Source: Lachnospiraceae bacterium
GTDB lineage: Bacteria > Bacillota > Clostridia > Lachnospirales > Lachnospiraceae
Assembly (NCBI GenBank): GCA_017462755.1
Contig: JAFTQM010000025.1
Location: 47,837-111,836 of the forward strand
Reading direction: 5' to 3'
DNA: 64,000 bases
Made by a program: the position numbers and the translations under genes. Of this stretch, positions 17,964 through 26,898 are shown one piece after another; positions within the stretch are counted from its first letter, which is position 1, and the number at the start of each line of letters is the position of its first letter. Below the pieces are notes generated by a model that had not been told where the DNA came from, made no database searches, and saw only the letters and a list, made by a program, of their open reading frames with translations.

Positions 17964-18884
17964 TTATTTATTTGCCAGCTCGCAAAGCTCTGCCAGCATC
18001 TTTGGCATATCTACATCCATATTCTCATTGCTGAACTGACAGGTACCTACCTTCTCATGTCCGCCGCCATTGTACTTTAACATCAGACTGCCGACATTTA
18101 CCTTAGAGGTACGGTTCAGAATGCTGTAGCCAACTGCTGCCGAGCAGCCCTGTCCACCACGTCCGCTGACAATCCATGCAGAGATATTCTGCTCCGGATA
18201 CATACTGTAAATCATGAACCGATTGCCGGTATAAATCGGGTCCACACCTCTCAAATCCGTAATGATAACATTGCCATCCACGCGGGTATACTTCGTAACC
18301 ATCTCCTTGAACTTCTCGGTCTGCTCATTGTACACCGCGATACGCTCCTGTACGTCCGGAAGCGCCAGAATCTCCTCGGTACTCATGGTACGGCAGGCCT
18401 CCATCAGCTTTTCCATCAACTGATAATTCGAAATCGTAAACTGACGCCATCTGCCGAGTCCGGTTCTAGGGTCCATCAGGAATCCAACCAAAATCCAGCC
18501 CTGCGGATTCATAACCTCATCAATGGTCAGATTACCGGAATCCACCTTGTCTACAGCTATCATCATATCATCAAACTGTGGGAAACGCTCTCTGCCGCCA
18601 TAATATTCATAAATAATTCTCGCACAGGATGGGGTAATACGGCTCTCGCCCTTATACTTACCCTCCAGCGCCAGTCTCTCATGCTCACTGGAATGGTGGT
18701 CAAACCACAAACCACAGCCTTCTACATAAGGCACATTTGCCAAACAATCATTCTCATCAATCTCTACCAGACCATCCTGCAAATCCTTCGGATGTGCAAA
18801 CTTCCAACTATCAATAATGCCTGCCTCTAAAAGCAAGGCACCACATGCCAAACCATCAAAATCCGAACGTGTAACTAGTCTCAC
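17964..18884 (-). CDS. DHH-family phosphoesterase (exopolyphosphatase-like)
   Basis: A 306-residue cytoplasmic phosphoesterase. The DHH domain shows RSDFDGLACGALLLEAGI at the N-terminus and GLWFDHHSSEHE, the metal-binding DHH motif, near residue 80. The DHHA1 end has LMLKYNGGGHEKVGTCQF. Related proteins cleave short nucleotides, cyclic dinucleotides or polyphosphate; the exact substrate cannot be told. RecJ- or GdpP-type extra domains are absent. Flanked by an upstream 260-base intergenic stretch and a downstream hairpin, so transcribed alone. Confidence 0.85.
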   Translation of the reverse strand: MRLVTRSDFDGLACGALLLEAGIIDSWKFAHPKDLQDGLVEIDENDCLANVPYVEGCGLWFDHHSSEHERLALEGKYKGESRITPSCARIIYEYYGGRERFPQFDDMMIAVDKVDSGNLTIDEVMNPQGWILVGFLMDPRTGLGRWRQFTISNYQLMEKLMEACRTMSTEEILALPDVQERIAVYNEQTEKFKEMVTKYTRVDGNVIITDLRGVDPIYTGNRFMIYSMYPEQNISAWIVSGRGGQGCSAAVGYSILNRTSKVNVGSLMLKYNGGGHEKVGTCQFSNENMDVDMPKMLAELCELANK

Positions 18885-19021
18885 TGATTTTCCTCCTTTT
18901 TCGTATGTTCCGATATTTTTATTAGCTACAGTATAACATATTTTCTATAAATGTATCAACATTTTTCTTAAAATTTTGCGTTTTTTCTACGAAAATTCTT
19001 TTAATTTCCCCTTCGTTCCAG

Positions 19022-19050
19022 TTGCAAATTTATCCTTCGGACATTATAAT
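19022..19050 (+). promoter_or_regulatory. Promoter of the GH43 gene
   Basis: TTGCAA, 17 bases, TATAAT, about 95 bases before the start codon. Confidence 0.55.
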
Positions 19051-19144
19051 CTACTTGAAACCTTTCGGGGCTTCCAAAACACCAACACAAAATAAGTATA
19101 GGTGATTGCAAAACTCAAAAAATACACAAGGAGAATATCCCATT

Positions 19145-20095
19145 ATGGCACAGGCATATTTATTTGTACATTTCAAGGAAAAGAGAACTCCGGACGGAGA
19201 ACAGGTATATTTCGGCATCAGCACCGACGGCTTTCACTGGGAAAAGGTAAACGACGGAAACCCGGTATTATGGAGCTACGAGGGCGATAAGGGTGTAAGA
19301 GATTTTACGATTACCCGAACCAAAGAGGGCAGGTTTGTGATTCTTGCCACCGATTTGAGTCTGGCATACGGCTGGCCATACAAATACAAGCAGTCCTGGG
19401 GCGAAATTACCCGCAACGGCAGCAAGTCTCTGGTTATGTGGGAATCCGATGACCTCATCCACTGGTCGAACCAAAAGATGCTCGAGCTTGGTGATGACGA
19501 TTACGGCTGTCTCTGGGCGCCGGACATTATTTATGATGCCAAGAATGACGATTATGTTATCCACTGGTCTTCTTCGCACAAGAAAAACGATTATGGTCCG
19601 AAGGCAATTTACTATTCCAGAACCAAGGATTTCAAGGAGTTTACCAAAGCTGAGGAGCTGTATCGCAAGGCAGACAGCGGTGTAATCGATTCTGCTATGT
19701 ACGAGGAGGACGGCTATTATTACTGCTTTATCAAGAGCGAGGGCAACCCATCCCGCATTATTTTGGTAAAGAGCGAAAATATCACCGGACCATTTACCAG
19801 AGTGGAAGCCTTTGACGAAAGCATGGCAGTACTGCAGGAAGGGCTGTACGAAGCACCAACCGCCTGCCGCTTAGAGGATGGTCGCTGGTGTCTGTTCCTT
19901 GATTTCTACGGCTGCGATGCGACCGGTCAGGGCTACATCCCATTTATCGCAGACAACCTCGCCTCCGGCAAATTTGTCCGCAGTGATGCCTCCTTCCAAT
20001 TCCCATACGGCTACAAGCACGGCACCATCCTGCCGATTACGTTGGAAGAGTATGCACGACTGAAGGAATATCAGAAAAATCCGAACGAACGGTAA
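19145..20095 (+). CDS. Glycoside hydrolase family 43-like enzyme
   Basis: A 316-residue protein with the five-bladed propeller signature of GH43-type enzymes. Seen are YLFVHFKEKRTPDGEQVYFG, KGVRDFTITRTKEGRFVIL, YGCLWAPDIIYDAKNDDYVI (the APD segment of the blade bearing a catalytic carboxylate) and LYEAPTACRLEDGRWCLFLD, where the Glu in YEAP is the likely general acid. Typical substrates are arabinose- or xylose-containing plant glycans. No signal peptide, so it is probably cytoplasmic. ATG 19145 follows AGGAG by 11 bases; the frame opens 13 codons earlier without a ribosome site. Confidence 0.88.
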   Translation: MAQAYLFVHFKEKRTPDGEQVYFGISTDGFHWEKVNDGNPVLWSYEGDKGVRDFTITRTKEGRFVILATDLSLAYGWPYKYKQSWGEITRNGSKSLVMWESDDLIHWSNQKMLELGDDDYGCLWAPDIIYDAKNDDYVIHWSSSHKKNDYGPKAIYYSRTKDFKEFTKAEELYRKADSGVIDSAMYEEDGYYYCFIKSEGNPSRIILVKSENITGPFTRVEAFDESMAVLQEGLYEAPTACRLEDGRWCLFLDFYGCDATGQGYIPFIADNLASGKFVRSDASFQFPYGYKHGTILPITLEEYARLKEYQKNPNER

Positions 20096-20106
20096 GATAC
20101 ATACAG

Positions 20107-20168
20107 AATCCCCCCTTAGCAGGTGTAATAAAGCACAATAGCTTTCCACTTACCTGCTAAGGGGGATT
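20107..20168. terminator. Bidirectional terminator
   Basis: A long 17-bp GC-rich stem (AATCCCCC...TTAGCAGGT with its complement, one bulged C) between the convergent GH43 gene and ABC operon. Confidence 0.85.
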
Positions 20169-20171
20169 ACT

Positions 20172-21413
20172 TTACTTCTCCACCATCACACTCAACAATC
20201 CTACTCCAAATGGCAACAAAAATCCAAGTCCCACCACCACCAGAATATTCTCTAAGATAATACCGCCATACGCAAATTGTGCAATCAATAAATGAACCAG
20301 ACCAATGCCGATTGCGATTCTTGCGGTAAAACGAAGCAGACGCTCTATACGGAACTGGCGAATTTCCGTCAAATCTACCGGAAAATACTTGATTTTTTGA
20401 TAAATACGTTGACCTTTTCCGTTTTCCACGAAATTGACATACGGACGCAAATACACGATGACACCCATTACACCCATAAATGCCGCCCATAACAGCAGCT
20501 CATACTCTGCTTCCTGCACCGGCACTATCACACCGATAATAAACATCAGCTCCAAAAAGCCGCATCCAATCCAAGTACCCACGCTCTCTGCTCTCCATGA
20601 CAAAAACTCATGAAAAAATTCTTCTACCGTGATTCTATGGGAATGGGATACTTTCGCTTCCGCTACCGATATCTCCTCACTGACACTCTCCTGCGCCGGA
20701 CTTTCAACACTTAACTCCTGTGTCCGATTGCTCTCAAGTGACTCCTTCTCGCCCGTTCCCCCTCGCATTACATCCAGACTCTCACCAAAGGACACCAGTT
20801 TGCCATCCTTTAACACTCCGACATAATCCATCTTCCGCTCGATTTCCTCCGGCACATGACTCGTCATCAGGACGGACACATCCTCCTGTGCAATCACTTC
20901 ATTCAGCATTTTGAAGAATTCCACGCGGAACACCGGGTCCATACCTGCAGTCACCTCGTCCAGCAGATATAGCTTCGTATGATGCGCCATCGCAAACGCC
21001 ATCTGAAATTTTAGCCGTTCACCACGCGACATCTTGCCCACGGTACGACTTACCGAAACTCCCATCTTTTTCATTGCACTCCGAAACAGCTCCATATCCC
21101 ATTCCTGATACAAGCCACCGAGCATCTCCGCATTCTGCAACGCCGTCCGCTCCTCCAAAAACGGATTTTCGTCCGATACCAGTCCTATCCAATTTCGCAT
21201 TGCTGTATGATTTTCCCGAATATCTACTCCATTGATACGAATTGTTCCGGTATACCTTTGATTTGGATTGATGATATAATCAATCAACGTACTCTTTCCC
21301 GCGCCGTTCTTTCCGGCAAGTCCCATAATATAGCCAGCCGGTAACGCAAAGCTGATATTCTCCAACTTAAACTGCTTTTCTATTCCGGTTACCTGCTCAA
21401 ACTCTAATAACAT
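20172..21413 (-). CDS. ABC transporter ATPase fused to a C-terminal membrane region
   Basis: A 413-residue protein. Residues 1-215 are an ABC ATPase: Walker A GLAGKNGAGKST, signature MSRGERLKFQ, Walker B LYLLDEVTAGMDP, switch His in MTSHVPEE. An acidic Ser/Glu linker follows (about 225-270). The last 140 residues contain about four hydrophobic helices (GCGFLELMFIIGVIV, LLLWAAFMGVMGVIVYL, IGIGLVHLLIAQ, VVVGLGFLLPFGVGLL). ATPase and membrane parts in one chain are unusual for this exporter class. Last gene of a four-gene operon with a GntR regulator. Role in peptide or drug export is inferred. Confidence 0.85.
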   Translation of the reverse strand: MLLEFEQVTGIEKQFKLENISFALPAGYIMGLAGKNGAGKSTLIDYIINPNQRYTGTIRINGVDIRENHTAMRNWIGLVSDENPFLEERTALQNAEMLGGLYQEWDMELFRSAMKKMGVSVSRTVGKMSRGERLKFQMAFAMAHHTKLYLLDEVTAGMDPVFRVEFFKMLNEVIAQEDVSVLMTSHVPEEIERKMDYVGVLKDGKLVSFGESLDVMRGGTGEKESLESNRTQELSVESPAQESVSEEISVAEAKVSHSHRITVEEFFHEFLSWRAESVGTWIGCGFLELMFIIGVIVPVQEAEYELLLWAAFMGVMGVIVYLRPYVNFVENGKGQRIYQKIKYFPVDLTEIRQFRIERLLRFTARIAIGIGLVHLLIAQFAYGGIILENILVVVGLGFLLPFGVGLLSVMVEK

Positions 21414-21473
21414 TCTGATTCCCCTCCTGACTGTACTGGTCATGCTTTGTTATTTTCTTCCCAACCTTTATCA

Positions 21474-21848
21474 TCATCGATACATCGCCTCTGCCATCTC
21501 CAAAAACTCCTCGCACGACAGCCCGGCACTCTTTGCCCCGATGATTACCTCTGACAACCGTTCCTCCAGTATCATCAGCTGCTTTTCCCGCAAATAGTCC
21601 GTATTATACTCACATACATAGAAGCCCTTTCCGGCTACGGAACGAATCAAGCCTTCCTTTTCCAGTTCCTCATACGCACGCTTGGTCGTAATAACACTGA
21701 CCTGTAGCTCTCCTGCCAGCGCACGAATCGAAGGTAATGCCTCGCCCGCCTTCAATTCATGTGACACAATCGCATTTTTTAATTGATTGACTATCTGCTC
21801 ATAAATCGCCATCGTTCCCTGTGGCTGAATAATGATTTTTACGCCCAT
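21474..21848 (-). CDS. GntR-family regulator, YtrA type
   Basis: A 124-residue short GntR protein: winged helix-turn-helix with GTMAIYEQIVNQLKNAIVSH, GEALPSIRALAGELQVSVIT and EGLIRSVAGKGFYVCEY, then only a short dimerization tail. This is the YtrA subfamily, which represses linked ABC transporter operons and binds palindromes in their promoters. It lies inside such an operon, between permease and second ATPase. ATG 21848 has GGAG six bases upstream; ATG 21860 is the alternative. The likely target is the palindrome at 23673-23720. Confidence 0.9.
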   Translation of the reverse strand: MGVKIIIQPQGTMAIYEQIVNQLKNAIVSHELKAGEALPSIRALAGELQVSVITTKRAYEELEKEGLIRSVAGKGFYVCEYNTDYLREKQLMILEERLSEVIIGAKSAGLSCEEFLEMAEAMYR

Positions 21849-21900
21849 GCATTTCTCCATTTCTTCTATTAATTATTTATCTGCAATTGTTTTGCTTTCA

Positions 21901-22653
21901 TCAAGCCTTTTCGACCTCTAGTATCCTCTCTACATCAAACGTTTTTTCATAATCGGTTGCTACTTCGATAATGGTCGGAGTATAACATAACACCCGAATT
22001 GCAAGCAACAGCTGCAGCACACAGCCTATTCCGGTAAATATCCAAAAAAGCTTGCTCTCCATATCTGACCGTTCCATAAACATCATAATGCTCATTTGCA
22101 TCAGCAAGCCAATACCAAAGCCGGTCAGGCTCCATACCATCAGCCCCTTAAATCTCGGGTCATTCACACGCTTTATCTGCAAATTCTCCGTCATCTGATT
22201 GTTATACCAGATGCTGCCCGGCCAGGTTGTTATCGAAAGACATATTGTCATGCAAACACACGAAAACAATGCAACCATCAAACAAACGAACGGCATCTTT
22301 CCACGAAGGATATTTACAACTGTAACCAACACAGCAACGACTACCGGTACTGTCAGCTTCAAGAAAAGCTCATTTTTCAAATAGCTCTTTCGCTCCGTCG
22401 CACTCATCGGACACAAAAACATCTGCTTCGGCAAACGAATCCGCACGACACTTGCCGATAATATTCCAAAATACAATGCAATCAGCCAAATATAAAAGGT
22501 TCCTAAATCAATCATGTTTTTATCCGCTCTGGTTATTGCCGGTATGGTTGCAAAATAAATAAATGCCCATACTGCCGTAAAATTGTTATATATCTTTTTT
22601 ATGTTTCTCCAACGAAACGAATCCCAATAATCATGCCAAGCCTTCTGAAACAT
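21901..22653 (-). CDS. ABC transporter membrane protein
   Basis: A 250-residue protein with about six hydrophobic segments (FTAVWAFIYFATIPAI, FYIWLIALYFGILSASVV, VPVVVAVLVTVVNIL, CLMVALFSCVCMTICLSI, MVWSLTGFGIGLLMQMSI, LFWIFTGIGCVLQLLLAI). No family name is certain. Its place between an ABC ATPase and a GntR regulator marks it as the permease of the exporter. GAGGGAACT precedes the ATG. It would pair with the ATPase at 22750 and perhaps with the fused protein at 20172. Confidence 0.75.
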   Translation of the reverse strand: MFQKAWHDYWDSFRWRNIKKIYNNFTAVWAFIYFATIPAITRADKNMIDLGTFYIWLIALYFGILSASVVRIRLPKQMFLCPMSATERKSYLKNELFLKLTVPVVVAVLVTVVNILRGKMPFVCLMVALFSCVCMTICLSITTWPGSIWYNNQMTENLQIKRVNDPRFKGLMVWSLTGFGIGLLMQMSIMMFMERSDMESKLFWIFTGIGCVLQLLLAIRVLCYTPTIIEVATDYEKTFDVERILEVEKA

Positions 22654-22749
22654 AGTTCCCTCTTTTCTGCGCTTCTCTGCGCTACTGTTTGTTAATTTCT
22701 AAGCCTCTTCTATCCTAACGTTTTATTATCCTCAAACGTAACTGCCTAT

Positions 22750-23646
22750 TTAAAACGACCAGCCCTTCAGGTGCATGTTGCGCACGGTTCGGCTTCTTTC
22801 CTGCGGCGCATTCCGCTTCGACATAAAATACATCAGCTCCTCTATCGTCGGCACCGCTACCTGCAAGCCCTCGTAGGTATATCGTCTGTGGTGCCGCACC
22901 AGTGCTTTCACTCCAAAGCTGCCTTCCTCGACCGATATTAAATCCTCCTCCGGCACCTTATTCAACTGCCAGCGCTCTCCACTGACCAGCCGCCAGGTAT
23001 CATGCAATTCCTCCACATCCATTGAAAACAGCAGCTTTCCTTTTTCCAGATAAGTTATATAATCTGCAATCCGGTCCAAATCCTGCGTCAGATGCGTCGC
23101 CAAAATCACACTGTGTTCACCGTCGTCAATAAACTCCTTTAAAATCTCAAAAAACTCATCTCTGAATTCCGGGTCGAAATTTCCGGTCGGCTCATCCAAA
23201 AGCAGCAGCTTCGGTGCATAGGATAATGCAAACGCAAACTGAAACTTTAATTCCTCACCCTTTGACAGTGCTTTGTACTTTCGCTCCGGCTCCAATTCAA
23301 ATCGTATCAACAGCTCCTCGAAACGCTCCTGCCGATAATTCTCATAGTACCTTCCATAAAACACTCCGTTTTCACGCAATGTCCGGTAATCCTCAAACCG
23401 CCGTTCCTGCAGCACCACACCGATTTGATTGCGCAGCTCCTTCTCTGCCTCCGGATAAGTCTTACCGTCAATCACAAGCTCCCCTGCATCCCGCCGGTAC
23501 AACCCCAACAAAAGATGCAAGAGCGTCGTCTTACCGGAGCCGTTCGGACCAATCAATCCCATGATATAGCCCATCGGTAACTCAAACGTAATCTCATTCA
23601 ACAAAAAGCTTCCAACCTGTTTTTTCAATTCCTTTATCTGTATCAT
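22750..23646 (-). CDS. ABC transporter ATP-binding protein
   Basis: A 298-residue ATPase: Walker A GLIGPNGSGKTTLLH, signature ALSKGEELKFQ, Walker B LLLLDEPTGNFDPEF, switch His in ILATHLTQDLDRI. The C-terminal 70 residues are an extra domain of the CcmA/YtrB exporter type. First gene of the operon: ATG 23646 follows GAGGCGGG, and the long promoter palindrome lies just upstream. The signature LSKGEELKFQ is very like MSRGERLKFQ of the second ATPase, so the two may form a heterodimeric engine. Confidence 0.92.
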   Translation of the reverse strand: MIQIKELKKQVGSFLLNEITFELPMGYIMGLIGPNGSGKTTLLHLLLGLYRRDAGELVIDGKTYPEAEKELRNQIGVVLQERRFEDYRTLRENGVFYGRYYENYRQERFEELLIRFELEPERKYKALSKGEELKFQFAFALSYAPKLLLLDEPTGNFDPEFRDEFFEILKEFIDDGEHSVILATHLTQDLDRIADYITYLEKGKLLFSMDVEELHDTWRLVSGERWQLNKVPEEDLISVEEGSFGVKALVRHHRRYTYEGLQVAVPTIEELMYFMSKRNAPQERSRTVRNMHLKGWSF

Positions 23647-23672
23647 ACCCGCCTCTTTTCTATGCAAAAAAC

Positions 23673-23727
23673 AACTGTGCATCTGCTGTATATGTATATA
23701 TATACAGCAGATGCACAGTTTTGTCAA
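23673..23727 (-). promoter_or_regulatory. ABC operon promoter overlapped by a 48-bp palindrome
   Basis: Minus strand TTGACA (23722-23727), 17 bases, TATATA (23699-23704). A near-perfect palindrome with 20-bp arms (23673-23692 and 23701-23720; ACTGTGCATCTGCTGTATA and complement) covers the spacer, the -10 and the transcript start. It is the expected operator of the operon's own GntR/YtrA regulator. Confidence 0.8.
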
Positions 23728-23782
23728 TAGGTTTTATCTAACTTTTTTATTTTTCTTTCCATACCAGTGTTACTGTACCGCA

Positions 23783-25762
23783 TCACACCAGCATTTCCAA
23801 CGCTTCGCTGCCTTCCTTTACGAATGCAACGTAATGGTCAATATCCGCATGTATCGTTACCGTCTGCGCTCCGGTGTAACGTTTTCCGTCAATCACGCAA
23901 ACCCAGCTTCCGGCAGGCAAATAGACCTCACGCTCTACCTGTCCCTTTGCCATAATCGGTGCAAAAAGAATATCCTCGCCAAACATATACTGATCTTCTA
24001 ATGTATAGCAACGCTCATCCTCATAGAAATCATAAAACATCGGACGCATGATTGGCGAACCCGTCTTGCTTGCAACATCCATATACTTCATAATATATGG
24101 ACGAAGCTTCTCTCTCGTTTCAATCAGCTTCTTGATTCTCTCATAATTTTCGTCCCCAAAGCACCAGATTTCATTCGGTCCGCCACTTCGCTCAATGATA
24201 CCCGGATTCGGCTCCGGCTGGTTCGCCGTCCGACGTCTGGAACCATGCAGTCGCATAATCGGAGAAAACAATCCGAACTGGAACCAACGCACGAGCAGCT
24301 CTCGAAATTCCTCACTCTCCGTATCTCCGGCATGGAAGCCGCCAATATCACTGTTCCACCACGGAATTCCGCACATTCCCATCGACAAACCGCTGGTCAC
24401 ACTCTGCCGCAGTGCTGTCCAATCCGACATGATATCTCCGTTCCACACTGCCGCACCAAACCTCTGACTGCCCGGATATGCCGCACGAGTCAGGGAAATA
24501 ATCTCCTCCTCTCCTTCCTCTCGCAAGCCATCGTATACCATCTGCACATAATAATATGGATAGAGTAACGCTGTCTGCGCACCATTTCCCAGATAAAAAT
24601 GCAAATGTCCGAACTGCTGCGGGTGTACCTCCGGCTCCGCCTCATCCAACCAGAAATCATGAATACCGCAATCATAATAATGCTTCTTTATCTTATCCCA
24701 GACAAATTTTCTCGTTTCCGGATTCATCGGGTCGATAAAGGTCTGCTGTCCGTAGAAGTTAAACGTACCAAACTGTCCGTTTTCTGTGCGAACCAGCATA
24801 TTCCGCTCATTCATCTCCTCATAATTTTCGCTATTCGGATTGGTCGTAGGCCAAATCGACACAATCGGTCGAATGCCCATCTCCTTTAACTCCTTGCACA
24901 TTGCTGCCGGATCCGGCCAATATTTCGGATCAAATTTCCACTCGCCCTGCTCCGTCCAATGAAAATAATCAATTACAATCGCCTCAATCGGTATTCCTCT
25001 GCGCTTATATTCTCTTGCCACTGCAAGCAGCTCCTCCTGACTCTCATAGCGCAGCTTACACTGCCAAAAGCCCGCTGCCCACTGCGGAAATTGCGGCGCA
25101 TAACCGGTCAAATCCGCATAAGTTTTCATCACGTCTGCCGGTGTATCACCTACAAATACCAGATAATCCGCCTGATAGGTGCTGTCACTGCACCACATCG
25201 TATGATTGCGCGTCGTTTCACAACGTCCCGGTGACGGATTGTTCCAGAAAAAGCCGTAGCCCAGCGAGGAATACAAAAACGGCAGGGTAGACTTGGTATT
25301 ATAATGTACCAGCTCGCAGGTACTGCCCTTTCGGTCAAATGCATCCTCCGTCTCCTGTCCCAAACCATAGAAGTGCTCGCCCGGATTCGCTTCAAAGATT
25401 ACCTTGGTCGCATAATGATTGCCTTCGGCATGAACATACTTATTGACATAATCACCTTCACACTTCGTCCGCAAAATCAGCTTATCCTTGCGGTAAAAGC
25501 ATATCACACCGCCGTACCATGGAAATCCGGCCTCTATCGTTGCCTTGATATCGCCATTTACAATCGTCGCAAACCGCTCATCACCTGTTACCGTACAAGC
25601 ATCGGTCTCTGCCGGCGGCAGCAAAGTCCAATTTTCCTCCGATACCTTTGCATTTCTCGTTGCACGACAGCGCAAGCAATTCTTGCCGTATGCCTCGATA
25701 ACAACCAATTCGTCCCTTCTCTGAAAGACCAGCTTATTCTTTTCTAACACTATTTTTCCCAT
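23783..25762 (-). CDS. Glycoside hydrolase family 31 (alpha-xylosidase/alpha-glucosidase)
   Basis: A 659-residue GH31 enzyme. The N-terminal beta domain leads to HFYGLGQETEDAFDRKG, then a TIM barrel with FPQWAAGFWQCKLRYESQEE, IEAIVIDYFHWTEQGEWKFD, DFWLDEAEPE (Asp373, catalytic nucleophile), AVWNGDIMSDW (acid/base Asp) and MGMCGIPWWNSDIGGFHAG. The combination resembles YicI-type alpha-xylosidases more than starch alpha-glucosidases, but substrate is uncertain. No signal peptide, so probably intracellular. GGAGG precedes the ATG. The divergent AraC gene at 26016 is its likely regulator. Confidence 0.93.
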   Translation of the reverse strand: MGKIVLEKNKLVFQRRDELVVIEAYGKNCLRCRATRNAKVSEENWTLLPPAETDACTVTGDERFATIVNGDIKATIEAGFPWYGGVICFYRKDKLILRTKCEGDYVNKYVHAEGNHYATKVIFEANPGEHFYGLGQETEDAFDRKGSTCELVHYNTKSTLPFLYSSLGYGFFWNNPSPGRCETTRNHTMWCSDSTYQADYLVFVGDTPADVMKTYADLTGYAPQFPQWAAGFWQCKLRYESQEELLAVAREYKRRGIPIEAIVIDYFHWTEQGEWKFDPKYWPDPAAMCKELKEMGIRPIVSIWPTTNPNSENYEEMNERNMLVRTENGQFGTFNFYGQQTFIDPMNPETRKFVWDKIKKHYYDCGIHDFWLDEAEPEVHPQQFGHLHFYLGNGAQTALLYPYYYVQMVYDGLREEGEEEIISLTRAAYPGSQRFGAAVWNGDIMSDWTALRQSVTSGLSMGMCGIPWWNSDIGGFHAGDTESEEFRELLVRWFQFGLFSPIMRLHGSRRRTANQPEPNPGIIERSGGPNEIWCFGDENYERIKKLIETREKLRPYIMKYMDVASKTGSPIMRPMFYDFYEDERCYTLEDQYMFGEDILFAPIMAKGQVEREVYLPAGSWVCVIDGKRYTGAQTVTIHADIDHYVAFVKEGSEALEMLV

Positions 25763-25890
25763 TGGTGACCTCCTTATCCTTCAATGCTTTTCTTCTTGAT
25801 TTTGTAGTTTTCGCTTCATTTCCTTTCACTTTATTGTATCATTCCATTTCTTTTCCCGCTTGCCCTTTTTTAACGAAAACTTACACTATC

Positions 25891-25919
25891 TTGACATTCT
25901 CTCTAAGGCATGCTATGGT
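25891..25919 (+). promoter_or_regulatory. Promoter of the AraC gene
   Basis: TTGACA, 17 bases, TATGGT, about 95 bases before the start. Confidence 0.5.
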
Positions 25920-26015
25920 GGCTATGAAATAATACTGGGCGATTACAAAACTCTTTATATTGTGTATTAAAGCCTAAACAATGGAACCAACATGAACAGG
26001 AGGCCGCGTAAAACC

Positions 26016-26876
26016 ATGAAGCACGAATTGTACGAAAGTATTTCTCACCGCACCGCCTTAGCACCATATTCGATTCACTACACCGAGCTGCCCCCTGACT
26101 GCGAGCTTGCACTCTACCTGCACTGGCACGACGAGTTGGAGTTTTTGCTGCTTACTGCCGGAGAGGTAACCTTTCATATCGAAGACAAAGCTTTTATGCT
26201 TCGTGCCGGAGACGGTATCTTCATTCCGCCGAAGCTTTTACACTATGCTACCACTGCCGACCGTGCTCCGGTTGCTTTTTACGCATTTGTCCTTTCCCCG
26301 GAATTCCTTTTTTCCTCCTTCGATACACACGCCTTCAATACTTATGTGCTTCCGATTATGCACAACAATCTCTCACTTGCCACACCGCTGCTGCCTTCCG
26401 TCGTCTGGCAGCAAGAGCTTCTCGCTCTGCTAAAGCAAATCATCTTTTCCGCCAATCCAAGTGAGATTTATATTCGCGGACTGACCTTACTTCTGTGGGA
26501 CAAGCTCTTTGCACATCATCTCACTGGCCCCGGCACGACAAAATCACTTCATATACTCGTCGAGCAGCTATCCGCAGCCATCACATATATACACAGCCAT
26601 TATCCACAAAACCTCACGCTCGGTGAGCTTGCAGCCTGCGTCCACTTAAGCGAAGGGGAGTTTTGCCGCGCCTTCAAGCGCCTGACCGGTATGACACCAT
26701 TTCACTACATTGTCCGGTATCGCATTCTTCAAAGCTGCAAGGAGCTGCAAAGCACGAACAAAAAAATAACCGATATTGCTTTCTCCAACGGATTCAACAA
26801 TATCAGCTATTATAATCGTGCATTTGTTAAGCTAATGAATATGACGCCTAGTGAATATCGAAAATTATTTAACTAA
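26016..26876 (+). CDS. AraC-family transcriptional regulator
   Basis: A 286-residue sugar-type regulator. Residues about 15-110 are the cupin (LYLHWHDELEFLLLTAGEV, DGIFIPPKLLHYAT). Residues about 185-286 are the intact AraC domain with both helix-turn-helix motifs (LTLGELAACVHLSEGEFCRA and ITDIAFSNGFNNISYYNRAF) and the NMTPSEYRKLF end. It contrasts with the truncated AraC at 5563. AGGAGG lies 12 bases before ATG 26016; the earlier ATG at 25992 precedes that site. Divergent from the GH31 gene, its probable target. Confidence 0.9.
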   Translation: MKHELYESISHRTALAPYSIHYTELPPDCELALYLHWHDELEFLLLTAGEVTFHIEDKAFMLRAGDGIFIPPKLLHYATTADRAPVAFYAFVLSPEFLFSSFDTHAFNTYVLPIMHNNLSLATPLLPSVVWQQELLALLKQIIFSANPSEIYIRGLTLLLWDKLFAHHLTGPGTTKSLHILVEQLSAAITYIHSHYPQNLTLGELAACVHLSEGEFCRAFKRLTGMTPFHYIVRYRILQSCKELQSTNKKITDIAFSNGFNNISYYNRAFVKLMNMTPSEYRKLFN

Positions 26877-26898
26877 CCTTAAAAACCGGAAATATCTT

